DNA of 64,000 nt from positions 28,197,439 to 28,261,438 of the forward strand of contig CM050450.1 of the NCBI GenBank assembly GCA_027563935.2, read 5' to 3'. The notes beneath the pieces are model-generated. The model did not search any database, had not been told where the DNA came from, and saw only the letters and a list, made by a program, of their open reading frames with translations. This stretch comes from Costus lasius (Eukaryota > Streptophyta > Magnoliopsida > Zingiberales > Costaceae). Positions 32,441 to 45,058 of the stretch are shown here, piece by piece (the first letter of the stretch is position 1; each line of letters opens with the position of its first letter). A program made the position numbers and the translations under genes.

Positions 32441-34444
32441 TACCAGTCCCCTCAGTTGGTTCCAACCAACTTAGGAGAGATCGCAGTGACCATTTGCAAT
32501 GGTCATAAGCAGATCTACGAACCAATCATTTAATCTGGCCTTTTATAAATGATTGGGCTCCCACTATTTTGATCAAATCGACAACCCTCAAAAGTCGATC
32601 GGGAAATCACCAAATTTCCTTAGTGAGATGGGATCCTCATTCCGTACACAGCCTTGCGTCTCACGAGGGTGGGATGAACTGCACAAGGTGACGCATGCTT
32701 CGTGAGGTAAGCATACCAACCAATTGCAACCTCTCAATTCCCCTTCTCAAGGCAGTTCAGTCACTTTGTGTCTAGCGAGAGCTAGATACAACACAAAGCC
32801 CTAACCTCTTGAGGTTGCCTCCAGACTTTCATCATGTGGTCCATCCATATATGAAACATCTAGTCAAGTCCAACCTGACCGTTATGCCCAGGGCCAATGA
32901 TTTCCTTGCGAAGGCACGTCCAGGATTTTAACCAGACTGGGGAAATCATTGTCACCGCACACCTCCTAAAGATAGATGGGTGTGTCCCACGAGGGTGGGA
33001 AACAGTGCACAACACCATCGATCGATAGTTTGACGAGGGCTACGCGTCAGAAGGCAGTTATCAGACTTGATATTCGGATCGAGAGTTTTTGTGGTCTCAC
33101 CATTTAGTTTTATCTTTCATCTAACAATACAGGCATGCAATCCTATAGTGAGTAGCATGAAAAATAAAACATCACAGGCATGCATAAAACTGAGCAGAAA
33201 ATGACACATGATATGGTTATAGCCCAGACATGCGTAACAAGCCCCTAGACCAAGACTAATCACCTAGCTACTCAAAAGCACAAGCCATGGGCCCATGCCA
33301 CTAAGTCCTCAGCTTTGCCCTGAGTACCCTAAGGACTCTGCTCCATCCCTAGGTGCGCTGCTGCCTCGGTCCTCTGCATTAGGGTCAGCCCCTCAAACCA
33401 TAGAAACGCCTCCTAGGACACCCTAGGTGCTCTCTTAGGTTTAGGTCAGCCCCTTGGTCCACGTGTTAGCTCGCAAATCCTAGACTCCTTCTAGGATTTG
33501 GCCAACACTCTTCTCTACCCATGCTAGCTCGCAAACCCTAGGCTCCTCCTAGGGTTCGGCCAATCATATGGGCACCATCACATCTAGCATGTTGCGCCAC
33601 CATCAAGGTGCGCCACTTGCATAGAAACATCACCATGAGGGGCTGTTTGCATCACCTCTTAGATCAGCCCTTGAAACCATCCTTGATGCACCTCTAGAAA
33701 GCCCTAGAAGCCATCAAAGATTTGGCCAATCAATAGGTATGCTCAAGCCCTCTTCACCAGCCCTTAATCCTCTAGGTGCACCACTAAGGTAAACCCTAGA
33801 AGCCACCAAGGATTCGTCTAAGGAAGAAGCTGCCCCATGTGATTTAGATGCGCCAAAGAGAAGTCATGATGTGCTCTCTGTCATCCCTAATCTTCAACTT
33901 TAATTACAAAACGAATAAAGGAAAAAGGGCGGCACACAGGCCTCACAAGAATACATCCCAGGCATGCATAAGGGCTTGTCTATAACCATATCATAATGCA
34001 ATAATAAAAGCACCTACTCATGCTCTTCTACATGCAATGAAAAACCAACCATTAAAATTAATTTTAGTTTTTTCATAAACCTGTTCATCACCCAAAATAA
34101 TTGTCACAAAATTTCCCCAAAATAATTCTCTCAGGCTCCCTATGAAAGGTGCCGCATGCATGCCCTAGGCATGCAAGCCGCCCCCTTTTAGTCCACCTTA
34201 CCATGTAAAATTTAAAGGAAAAATTCCCTAAAATATTTACATAGCTTGTGCGCAAGGTCCATCCTTCACACAAGGAGAATCTATCAGTCAGAAATTTTAG
34301 ACAAAAATTTCAGCATGATAAACCTACCCTTTTCTAAGTAGAAAAATCATGGCATAAAAATTTTAAAAAAATCTTTTATGACATGGGCGCATGTAGATAA
34401 GAAAAATACACTGCGTGGGTCTTGTAAGTTCACTCGGATACCAC
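32441..34444 (-). other. Element B leader and primer-binding site
   Basis: Minus-strand leader with hairpins near 32660-32673 and 32985-33000. The PBS-like site is plus cggatacca at 34435-34443 (minus tggtatccg): the first seven bases match the initiator-Met PBS, then it differs. The sequence 33290-33900 has repeated wording such as ccctaggctcc(t)cctagg, without a recognisable protein. No supported gag frame was found. Confidence 0.6.
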
Positions 34445-36685
34445 TGTTGGGAATCCCCGAGCCAATTTTAAAATTTTAATCATAGCGGAAGCGATGGCCC
34501 GAAACAAGATAACCCTAAGAGCCAGGATCCCTTACGAGTGATCCATCGGCTGTGTCAGAGTAGTATACCTTTATTCGCATAATCCTAGGGGCTGGTGATG
34601 ACAAAGAAGAGGCGCACAAGTGTCCGCCCTCTATAATCGTGCACACACGGACTGCTCGAGATTCTCTTCACTCCACGCCTAGTGCTAGCCTTCGGGAGGA
34701 AGATCATGTTGCCAATGTCGCAGCCCTCTTTGCTTGCGCCATCTCCAAGATGTGCCAAAGAGGTGATGAAGGGAGAAGAATGACCACAAGGAGAGGGAAG
34801 CTCTAAAACTTGTGTCAATCTCTTGTCTAGCCACCTTTCCTCATGACATGCGCCACCATGAAGATGCGCCCATGAGCTGAGTCTCCATGAGATAAGTCTC
34901 CTTCTCATCCTTTATAGACAACAACCTAAGAAAAAAGTGCCTATGATGATGAGAAGAGATACCATCACTTCTCTTCTTCTCCTTCTTCTCCACATGCGCC
35001 AACTTCATGGAAGTTGCGCCCATGATAAGAAATCAGCCTTCTTCATGCATCAATCCCTCCAAGGGATACATCATCGAAGAAGGAGGAAGGCTCCAAGCCT
35101 TCTTTTGCGCCCATGGAAGAAGAAGGTCTTGCCACCATGAAGGTGGCGCCACTTCTCTCTTGGAGGCGCCATGGAGAAGGAGATATCATCTCCTCTTGCG
35201 CCAATCCTTCCAAAGGATGCGCCATGGAGAAAGGAAGAAGCTCCAAGGTGGTCACAAGCACCTAGAGGGGATGAAGCTTGTCATCCATGGTGGTAGGCGA
35301 CACCTCCTTACATGTAGTCACCATGGAGAAGAGATTAGAGGTGTACGGCTAGGTTTTGATGAGTTATATAGATGATTTCGGCTAGGGCTACATTAATTAC
35401 GAGTTTTCATAATTAATAGGCACCTAGATCCATTAATGCTTAATGGATGCGCATCCGCAACTTAAGTGATGACTATATCTAATATAAATATTCACTTAAG
35501 TTGTGCGTGGCCCTCATGACTTAAGCTGTGAATAAAATGAATATTTATATTCATTTTAGCGCTTAAGTCGTGGGCCCACATGTTACGTTTAAATCAATCG
35601 CAAAAAGCCTCCGAACAAAACCGGAGCTTAAACCCAATATTTGACCACTCGACTGAACCTAGTCCATCGAGGTCAAACGTGGTCACCCGAAGGTCAATCG
35701 GGGTCAACTGAAGTCAAAATGCAACATCATCCCAAAAGATCATCTCCAACTCATCAGATGCATCCGCGATGCATTGGACTCCCAAACTGACTCGAATCAA
35801 CCAAATGACTCGATCATAGGCAACCCGATCAATACGAGATCTCGAGTGTCTAGGTGTGCGACCTTCTAGGTTCCTTAGACGTTGGCAGCGATAACCTCAC
35901 ATCATCACAAACAATGAGTGGCACCTAGCAGTACATCATTGCTACCCAAGTCCTCGGAATGGAGTCGTCATCGACATCCCCTAAAACTGCGACAAGATAC
36001 ATGTACACTCTAGTCCTTTTGCCAGACTGATCGTCCAAGTCGGACAAGTGTGTCACACTTGTTAATTCCAACATCAATGGTCATGACTCTATTCAGGCTT
36101 AACCTGGGTGTGGCCACACACTTTCAGTCATGCACCATGTAGGGCCCATGGACATCAAACTTCCCCGCAGGGAAGGGGCAAATCCTCTATTGGCACATTG
36201 AATCTCTCATATGGCTTAAGATATACCCAATGACAACCGTTATGACTCCCCTGTTATGCGGAGTGTTAGGTTGTATCAAAGTACATCCATCACCATATAG
36301 AGATATCAATGCCCTCAAGTCCAGGACGTGTAAATCTCTGTCACTGTGATATTATGACCTGTGACACCAAGTCAAATCCTCACGGTGGGTCGATCCAGTA
36401 TATCTTCCTTGATATACCCATATGCCTGCGTTAGCAACCCGTGTTCAACCAACGCATATACCAGTTTCAAGTGTATCATAGCTGTCCCTTATCCACTATG
36501 ACACTTGACCGGGGATTATTCTTTGAGATCAGATAGAATCTATCTCCAGGGACATTGTATATGCAAATGTACATATATGACGCAGATGTACAAAAGGCAT
36601 AACAACGACCATGCCAGGATATATATCACAAATAAATGTGACTCATATCGGACCAGCCACAGGTCCTAGGGCATATTAACCAACA
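34445..36685 (-). repeat. Element B 5' LTR (right copy)
   Basis: 2241 bp, pairing with 27484-29724. The terminal segment reads gcatattaaccaaca where the left copy has gcatacacaccaaca. Followed directly by the TSD gagtg. Confidence 0.95.
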
Positions 36686-36690
36686 GAGTG

Positions 36691-37983
36691 CCACCAAGTC
36701 CCTTGTTCAGTTGCGCCAAGGGAAGAGGGAAGAAGACTTGTTGCCTTGTAGGAGGAAGACTTGCACCAAGAGAGCCTTGCTCATGCCCCTTTGCTTGCTA
36801 ACACCAAGGATCAGAAGTTACACAAAGAGGGACGACAATGCCTCATAATATAGGTGCTAGTCACAAAGAGAAGTCAGCTAAGGGTTTAGGATGGGTGGGC
36901 GGTTTGGGCAATGAGCAAGGAAAGTTTTCAAGCACTTTCCTTGAGCTCCTAGGTTCATACCATATGTGCCAAGGTCTTGCCATGCAAGCCTATTCAGCCA
37001 TATGCTCCCCAAGCCTTGCCATAGAGGCAAGCTTTCCTTTCAAGCATTTAGACTAAGTCAAAACACCAAAGGGACATGCCTAATGAAGCATTAAGCACTA
37101 CTCCTAACCCCTTTAGGACTCTATCTGCCTAGGGCAAGGGACTTCTACCCATTATACCCTTATGCACCAATCCCTCTTCTCTGTCTTATTGGTAGGCCCA
37201 TTTAGTAATGAGCCATGCTAGACTTTATTAAATAAGTTGATTAAGCCATCAGACTCAATCCAATGCAACCCCGGTCAAATATGGCTAACCATGGTTAACA
37301 TAGGGTCAATCTACCAAAAATGAAGTTTAGCTCCAATATGTTTCCTCCATCTCATCATGAGCATCCATACTGATTGAATCTTCTAAATAGATCCAAGTTA
37401 TGAAATAACTCAATCATAAGACTACTTTATCAATACGAGAACTCAAGTATCAAGGTGTGCGACCTTGTAGGTTCCTTCGACGTTGGCAGTGATGAACTCA
37501 TATAATCACAAGTAGTGAGTGGCACCTAGTAGTGCACTGTTGCTACCCAAGTCTTCGAAATGGCTGTCAACTTCCCCATCCCCATCATCGCAATAAGGTA
37601 CCTATGCACTATAGTCCCTTTGCCAAATTGACATCCCGATTAGACAAAGTGTGTCACCACTTTGTTTATACCCAATCACATGGTCATGACAAAATCAGAC
37701 TTTCACTTGGGTATGACCATACACTTTCAGTCAAACATCTATATAGGGCCGATGGATATCAAGCTTCTCTCAAGAAAGGGCAAATCCTCTATCTGCCAAT
37801 TGAACTTCTAATATTGGTCTTGACATACCCAATGACAACTGTTATGACCTCCTAACTAACTATGGTTAATTGTTAGGTTGTATCAAAGTATGTCCTTAAC
37901 CATACAAAAGAGTTAATGACCTTAAGTCAAAGGATTAATGCAACTCTTGTCACTTGTGAGGTTAACTTGTGACACCAAGTTAT
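36691..37983 (-). mobile_element. LTR F fragment, host of element B
   Basis: Older, diverged minus-strand LTR of the E/solo-LTR kind (shared ctccaatatgtttcctccatctcatcatg-type segment, ccatacactttcagtca). It starts after element B's TSD; its left part is probably a short stretch ending at 27483. It stops at 37983, where LTR G begins, and its own end is missing. Open frames at 36838-37056 and 37532-37855 are not recognisable proteins. Confidence 0.7.
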
Positions 37984-38886
37984 TGTTGGTGTATATGCCC
38001 TGGAACCTATGACTGATCTGATGTTTGCCACATTCATTTGTGATATATATCCTAGCATGGTCATTGTTGTGCATTTGGTATATTTACGTCATATGTACAT
38101 TTGCATATACAATGTCCCTGGAGATAGATTTTATCTAGCCTCAAAGGAATGTCCCCGGTCAAGTATCATAGTGGATAAGAGACATCTATGATGCACTTGA
38201 GACTAGCATATACACTGGTTGAGCATGGATTGCTAACACAGGCATATGGGTATATCAAAGTAGATATACTGGATTGACCCACTGTGAGGATTTGACTTTG
38301 TGTCACAGGTTAGATCTCACAGTGACAGAGTTTCACTCGTCCTTGACTTGAGGGCATTGATACCTTCATATGGTGAGGGATGTACTTTGATACCACCTTA
38401 CGCTCCACTATAGTAGGGGAGTCATAACGGTTGTCATTGGTGTATCTTGAACCATATGAGAGATTCAATGAGCCAATAGAGGAAGCTTGAAATCCATGGG
38501 CCCCACATATGGATGCATGACTGAAAGTGTATGGCCATACCCAGGTGAGAACCTAATTTATTCATGACCATTAGATTAGGTTAAAGAAGTGTGACACACT
38601 TGTCCAATCAGGATATCAACATGGCAAAAGGATTAGAGTGTGCACGCACTTTGTCACAATTTTAGGGGATGTCGATGATGACTCTATTTCTAGGACTTGG
38701 GTAGCAGTGATATACTCCTAAGTGTCACTCATTGCTTGTGATGACTTGAGGTTATCACTACCAATGTCTAAGGAACCTACAGGGTTGCACACTTAGACAC
38801 TCGAGATCTCATATTGATCGAGTTGCCTATGATCGAGTCATTTAGTTGATTCAGATCAGTTTGCGAGTCTAATGCAACACGGATGC

Positions 38887-40873
38887 TATTGGAAACCCCG
38901 GGGACATTTTACAATTTTTCAGAGTTATAAGCATACATACATACATTGCACAGCGAAAGAATGTCCTCGAAACAGGTCGGTCCCAAAAAACCCAGTGAAG
39001 ATCGCAAGCAAGAGAGTCGACACGATGAGTTAGGAAATACCTTAGAGCAAGATGAGGTCGATGTCGTGATAGGCGCCCAAGCGTGCGCCCTCTGTAGTCT
39101 CACACACACGGATGCCTCGAGTCCTCTTCTTCCACGCCCGGTGCTAGCCTCAGGAAGAAGATCCAAGTCTTGTGCTCCTTCTTCAAAGTATGCGCCACCT
39201 CCAAGGTAGATGCGCCAAAGATGAAGAAGGATGAGGGAGAGGGAAACCGCCAAGCATCAAGTTCCTTGCTTCAAGAGAGAAGGAAGAGGCTTGCGGCTAG
39301 GGTTTGGAAGGAAGAAGAAGATGCGCCACTTCTTGGTGTTGTCGCCCTTCAAGCCCTTGCTTTCGCCCCTCCTCTTGTTGTCACGCCTCTAAGGATTGTA
39401 ACCACATAAGAGGGGGTGGCTAGGGTCACTTATAAAGGGCTAGAGGCGGTTAGGGCAAGGGTTGAGATCATGACAAGTGTATGGCTTGGATGAGAAGGTT
39501 TGAGGTAAGGAAAGTCTCCAAGACTTTACCAGAAACCTCATTCAACCTTCCCATAAGCTACCAAGCCTTGCCTTGTGCGCCAAGGCCTAGCCTTGCCCCC
39601 CAAGCAATGCCTTAATGCATTCACACTATCAATGGGAGAGGGCTAGGCGCATAAAGCTTCCTTAATGAAGCAAATTTGCCATCCAAACCCCATTATGCCC
39701 CTTAGGCGCCAATGGGCTTGGCTTCCTCCCCATTATACCCTTTTAGCCTATTGCCTCTTCATGATAACTTATTTTTGTGCCTCATTGGATAATGAGCTAG
39801 CCCAAACTTCATTACATGGCTTGATTAAGCACTTGGATCCAATCCAATGCAACCCTAATCCAAATGTGGCCAACCATGGTCAATTTCGAGTCAACCTGCC
39901 ATAAATGGAGTTTGGCTCCAATAACATCCTTCCATCTCATCAGGCCCATTGGCGCTGATGAAATCTCCCAATTAGATCCGAGTTATCCAATAACTCGATC
40001 ATAAGGCTTCCCGATCAATACGAGAACTCAAGTATCAAGGTGTGCGACCCTGTAGATTCCTCTGACGCCGGTAGTGCTAACCAAAGGTCACCACAAGCAG
40101 TGAGTGGCACCTAGCAGTGCATTGCTGCTACCCAGGTCATTGGAATGGATATCGACATTGACATCCCCATCATCGCAACTAGGTACAGATGCATTACAGT
40201 CTCTTTGCCGAACTGATATCCGATTGGACAAGTGTGTCACCACTTGTTTTCACCCAATCACATGGCTATGACTAAAACAGGTTCTCACCTGGGTATGGCC
40301 ATACACTCTCAGTCATAGAACCATAGAGGAGCTCCATGGATATCATACTTCCCTAAGGAAGGGGCAAATCCTATGTCTGTCCATTGACCTTCTCATATGG
40401 GTCGTGACATGCTCAATGACAACCATTATGACCTCCCAACTACGGCGAGGTGTTAGGTTGTATCAAAGCAAATCCCTAACCATATAGAATGGCCAATGAC
40501 ATCAAGTCAAGGGATCAATGCATCTCCTATTACTTGTGAGGATAACTCATGACACCAAGTCATAGCCTCACAGCGGGTCTATCCAGTATATTCTCCAATG
40601 ATATACCCATGTGTCTACGTTAGCACCACGTGCCCAACCAGCCCACATACCAGTCTCACAAGTACCATAGCTGTCCCATATCCACTAAGGTACATCGACT
40701 GGGGACTATAGTTCGAGCACAGATCCAATCTGTCTCCAGGGACATTATCATGTTAGTACATATGCGCAGATGTAAACAAACATAGATAACGACAATGCCA
40801 GAATGATATAAATATCAAAGTCAAGTAGTACATAAGTGGACCAAAACTAGGTCCTAGGGCATATACACCAACA
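38887..40873 (-). repeat. Solo LTR (E family) with TG...TA ends
   Basis: 1987 bp flanked by a perfect TSD gatgc (38882-38886 and 40874-40878), with no internal sequence, so a solo LTR left by LTR-LTR recombination. On the plus strand it starts tattgg rather than tgttgg; on its own strand it therefore ends TA instead of CA. Minus-strand TATA-like box near 39430. Confidence 0.95.
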
Positions 40874-41592
40874 GATGCGTTTGATGAGATAATCTTATAG
40901 AGTGAAGTTGCATTTTTTACTTCAGTTGACCTCAGTTGACCTTCGGGTGACATTTGACCACGATCGACTAGGTCCTATTGATGGGTCAAATGTTGTAGCG
41001 CCGACCTGTGTTCGGGGGCTGGTCATTTGATTTAAATGCAACTTAAGTGATGGGGCCCATAACTTAAGTGAAATAATGAATATTTATATTCATCATATTG
41101 GAATAAATCTATTAGATTTATTCCACAACTTAAGTAGCAGGACCCATGTCTAAACTCTATAGATACAAGGGCTGGGCGCATCTGATGAATTGATCAGGCG
41201 ATTACTTCTTGTTGCCCTAGCCGCCCACATCTCTCCACTCTAACCTAGCCACCCACCCCAAGCTTTCTCCATGGGGCCTCCAAGAAGAGAGGTTGTGCCC
41301 CCTTGGTGGTGGCACTTCTTCTTCCCTTCTAAGGGGTAAGAGAAGGCTTAGGGGTCTTCTTCCTTCCTCCATGGTGCATCTTCTTTAGGAGTTAGCGCAA
41401 AGGGGAAAGTTTTCTTATCATAGGCGCATCTTCAAGGAGATGGCGCATACTTTGGAGAAGAGGAAGAAAGGTATGAAGATCATCACTTCATCTTAGCGCA
41501 TCCTCTAGGAGGATTGGCACATCATGTGAAGGAACATCCTCTAGGAGGGTTGCCGCATGATCTTCTCTTCATTCTTCTCATGGGCTCATCTT

Positions 41593-43271
41593 TGTTGGGG
41601 TATGCCCTTAAGGCTAATGTTTGAGGCCTTGGGATTATATCAGTATCATGTATAAACTCAATGTTTATAAAGGCAATGGTTGTTATTTAGGTTGTTACAT
41701 CATCTGCTGCAATATGTATACTTCTGAATAATGTCTCAATGCTGTTCAGCTTGGCTGACATGCAGTTTTGTCCTTAGTCGAGATATCTTGGTGAACATGA
41801 GACAGCCTTGATATGATTGAGACTAATATGTGTTCTAATCTTATAGGATGCTTCGAGCATGGAATAAGATGTAATCTCATGGGTACATTGGATGTACTGG
41901 ACAGACCCTACTTAGGATATTCAATTGCTTGTCACAATGTGAATAATCCTTGTATGCAAACAAGTGGCATACTTCCTCTGACTTGAGATCACTTGTGTTT
42001 CTAAATGATGATTGGCATTGTTTTGAGGTAGTTCAATATCATTTGAAACATAATGGTTATAGACTATCTTGGATAATGAGCATGAGTCATGTTAGGGCGC
42101 TAGTGATAGATATAGGATTGCCGTCTCCTTGGAAGGAGTGTGATGTTCTATAGGGGCCCCCTGGATGAGATGATTGAGAAAGTGTATGGCCATACCCAGA
42201 TGACTATGTTTCATCTGATCTAATCATTCTCATCATATTGGAATTACAGGCTTGACACGCTTGTCCAATAAGAACATCCAGTGGCAAAGGAAACATGTAT
42301 GCCTAGTGAAGTGGATTCACACTTGTGCTGTGGTTTGGGTGTAGTCTTGGAAGACTCTTTCCTTTATATCGGGAGACAGTGATGTGTTGCTAGATACCCC
42401 TCACTGATCGTGATAACGTAAGTTATCGTTACCGACATTTAAAGGAAACCCTTAGGGTCGCACAATTTGATGATATGGCTTACTTGAGTCAGATCGTGTG
42501 GACTGAATTGTTTTGATTCAGTTTAAAGGGATTTAATCTCTGATTGTAAGTGAGATCTGGTTTGATCATGTTTGATTGATTAGGGCTTGAGATCGGTAAG
42601 CTTCGATCGAGAGAATTGATGCTAGATCGGTGAGATCAAGAGCATCAAGAGATGAACGGTTAGATCTTGAACCATTTGGTTCAGTAAGATCTAGACCATG
42701 GCTTGGGCTGATTTGATTTGGTCTTTGAACCAAATTGAAATGGATCGAATTGGCTTGAACCGGTTCACATGTGTGAACGCTTGGTTCGAAGCTTGAAGGC
42801 GTTTTGGTCGGTTTTGAGATCATGGGCGCATGGCTTCATGACTTTCTATTTTTGGAAAGTCATTAACGCCACTTCCTCTCAACGCCTAAACGTTTGCCTC
42901 TTCTCGATGCCCCCTCTCTCGTGTGTGATTCTTCACGCCTTGGAGAGCATTCGGACAAGCCAAGGAAAAAGGAGATCTCATCCCTTCAAGCGATTAGGAC
43001 ACTTAGAGATCCTTGCTAGCACAAGGAGCGACAAGAAGAAAGCTTCTCTCATCTTGTGTGCGGTGCCTTTGGAGAAGAAGCACTCGCATCTTTGCTTCCA
43101 AGTCGCCATCCTTGCAATGGCAATGGTATGAATCCCTTTCGCTTTATACAAGCCTTAAGAGTTGATTATATGACATGCATATCGATTTTCTATGAAACCC
43201 TAGCTTCCGCATGTATGATCCTTGTTATGCGCCTATTAGGGTTTCTTCCCCCTGTTTTTGGGGACCTCACA
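41593..43271 (+). repeat. Copia-2 5' LTR
   Basis: 1679 bp, tgttggggtatg to ggacctcaca. A 120-residue frame (42769-43131) runs through ATG GCA ATG and ends at the TGA within the donor motif, in frame with the predicted exon 1. It is not open in copia-1, so probably not coding upstream of the ATG. Confidence 0.97.
43117..43131 (+). promoter_or_regulatory. Predicted LTR start codon plus splice donor (copia-2)
   Basis: ATG GCA ATG (43117-43125) then GTATGAA. G at -3 and G at +4. Joined to the acceptor at 45057-45058, it gives M-A-M followed by I-T-A-A-T-N-T-T-A in the Gag frame. Copia-2 needs some upstream start, because its copy of the copia-1 gag ATG is ACA at 45080-45082. Confidence 0.6.
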
Positions 43272-43273
43272 AT

Positions 43274-43285
43274 TGGTATCAGAGC
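43274..43285 (+). promoter_or_regulatory. Copia-2 primer-binding site
   Basis: tggtatcagagc, two bases after the LTR, identical to copia-1. Confidence 0.95.
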
Positions 43286-44149
43286 ATAGGTTCATTGTAT
43301 GTTCATATGATTGCTTTTGTGATCCTTGTTTGCGCTTATGATAAGATCTAAGGTTATCATCATGCGAAAATACTAGATGTATGTTCATTACTTGTGGCGC
43401 ATGTATGATGTTTATTGTTGGCGCAAGTAGATGTTTTTGTCAAAACTTAACTTCTTGCGCGCTCCATCTAGATCTATAAGCGCCTACTTTAAAAACTTAG
43501 ACAGGTTATTAGGGTTGAAGTCATCAATCGAGTCTAGACCCAACAGTCTGATCAGACTATCTGACAGCCTAGATGGGTCGACCAGATGGCACCTATGCGC
43601 GAGCATGAGGTGGCTATAGGTCGACTGCAGACAGGCGTGTAGCGATGTCTGGTTGAGACAACCAGTGAACGCTCATGAGTTAGGCCCGGGGTCACACCCG
43701 CTTGCCAGAACTCATGAGGGTCGTTCAGCCCAGCACATGCATGGTTGACCATTAGGTCGACTCAAGTCAGTTAGGACTTGGTGCATGCAAGGGCAGTGGG
43801 TCTGACTAGGTCTGATGAGTGGATCCCTATTAATGGACCGTTGTAAGGTAGTAGGGCACATAAGGAAATAAAATTGATGCCATGGGGTTTTTCGAAATTT
43901 TATTTTCTTGTTTTTGGATCACATGTTGCTTGTATACCATGTTTGGTGTTTATTTAATCTTATGTGGGCTGCCCTATTTAATGTGTGCTGTGCTGGGGCC
44001 TGCGTGCCTGGATTATTATTTGTAAATTATTATTGTGATCTGCGCATCACATTTTAATTAATTTATAAAGTGTAATTGACCTGCATGTCAATCATGTCTA
44101 GATAGATTAAATTGTATTTTAATCAGACATGAGCACAGAGCACACTTGG

Positions 44150-44212
44150 CAGAGGCGCATGCAGCAAGTGGCTTCACCAGTGGGAGGTCTAGGGTTCGAC
44201 TCTAGGACAGGC
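44150..44212 (+). other. tRNA-like module in copia-2 leader
   Basis: Stem ctagg 44189-44193, loop gttcgac 44194-44200, stem tctag 44201-44205, with A-box-like sequence upstream. Compared with copia-1, both sides of one stem pair changed together. Confidence 0.5.
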
Positions 44213-44543
44213 GCATTTTACCTGGTGGGCGCACCTGAGCTGCAGTGGGCGCTTGGGCCCGGGTTGGGCCAGAGAAAATGCAAAAGACCCAAGAAGAGCT
44301 CAAGTGAAGACTTAAGTTAATTAAGGTCTTACTTAGGCTTAATGGGCTTTTACAACATAAGATCATCATGCTTTTAATTTACTGTTTCAGTAATTTAGTA
44401 ACTGCATGATTTATTCTTCTGCTATCACCATAGGATTTGAATGATAGTAAGAAGATAAAAGGACCGTTAAAATCCAACGTTAAATATCAAGCACGATAGC
44501 CTTCTGACGCGAAACCTCACTGTTCTGACTATCGTTGGGGCCG

Positions 44544-44776
44544 TGTTGTACCCACTCAGTGGGCACGCCCATCTATCTTCAGACGGTGTGTGATTACACC
44601 TGCGTGTTACAGAGAAGGGATTTATCGCTTCTCGTTGCTCAGCATAGCACGTGGTGGTCCAGGGAGTAGGTCGGGTCAGCTTGACCATGTAGGCTACATA
44701 TTGAGCATATGGTAGCTATATGGAGGCAGCCATCTGTGGGATCAGAGACTGTGTTGTACCAACTCAGTTGGCACAG
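44544..44776 (+). other. Paired leader hairpins of copia-2
   Basis: cccac-tca-gtggg at 44551-44563 and ccaac-tca-gttgg at 44759-44771 (with the extra closing pairs), each after gtgttgta. Both stems are preserved relative to copia-1, while bases just outside have changed (gttggag against gttgggg). Confidence 0.6.
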
Positions 44777-45027
44777 TCTGCTGGATTGCCCAGATGAAGG
44801 GGAATCGCACGGGTTGGCGATTGGCAGGGATTGCCTACCAGAGATTAGTGCTTGTACTCTCTGTGCATCTTATCTCGCCTGAGCGGGACGCGGAGACCAA
44901 GTATGAAATCTGGATCCCATCTCACTAAAAGAGTTTCACTCTTTCGGACTGTTTTACTGGATTTTTCAGTCAGATAAAATAGTGAGAAAAGAATCATTCT
45001 TAAGTCCTGAATTGATTCTAACATTGA

Positions 45028-45058
45028 TACTGACCTTGCTGTTCTTGCATTGTTGTAG
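45028..45058 (+). promoter_or_regulatory. Predicted leader-intron acceptor (copia-2)
   Basis: tactgac branch-like site, T-rich tract and ttgtag ending at 45058, as in copia-1. Predicted intron 43126-45058, 1933 nt. Confidence 0.6.

Larger units (their letters stand above)
27484..36685 (-). mobile_element. Element B: degenerate copia-type retrotransposon, minus strand
   Basis: 9202 bp with two LTRs of exactly 2241 bp (27484-29724 and 34445-36685) and a perfect TSD gagtg (27479-27483 and 36686-36690). The PPT complement atctcccacttgcac follows the left LTR; a PBS-like site precedes the right one. The internal 4720 bp contains only decayed pol and a leader. It is inserted in an older LTR, F, whose right part resumes at 36691. 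Confidence 0.95.
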
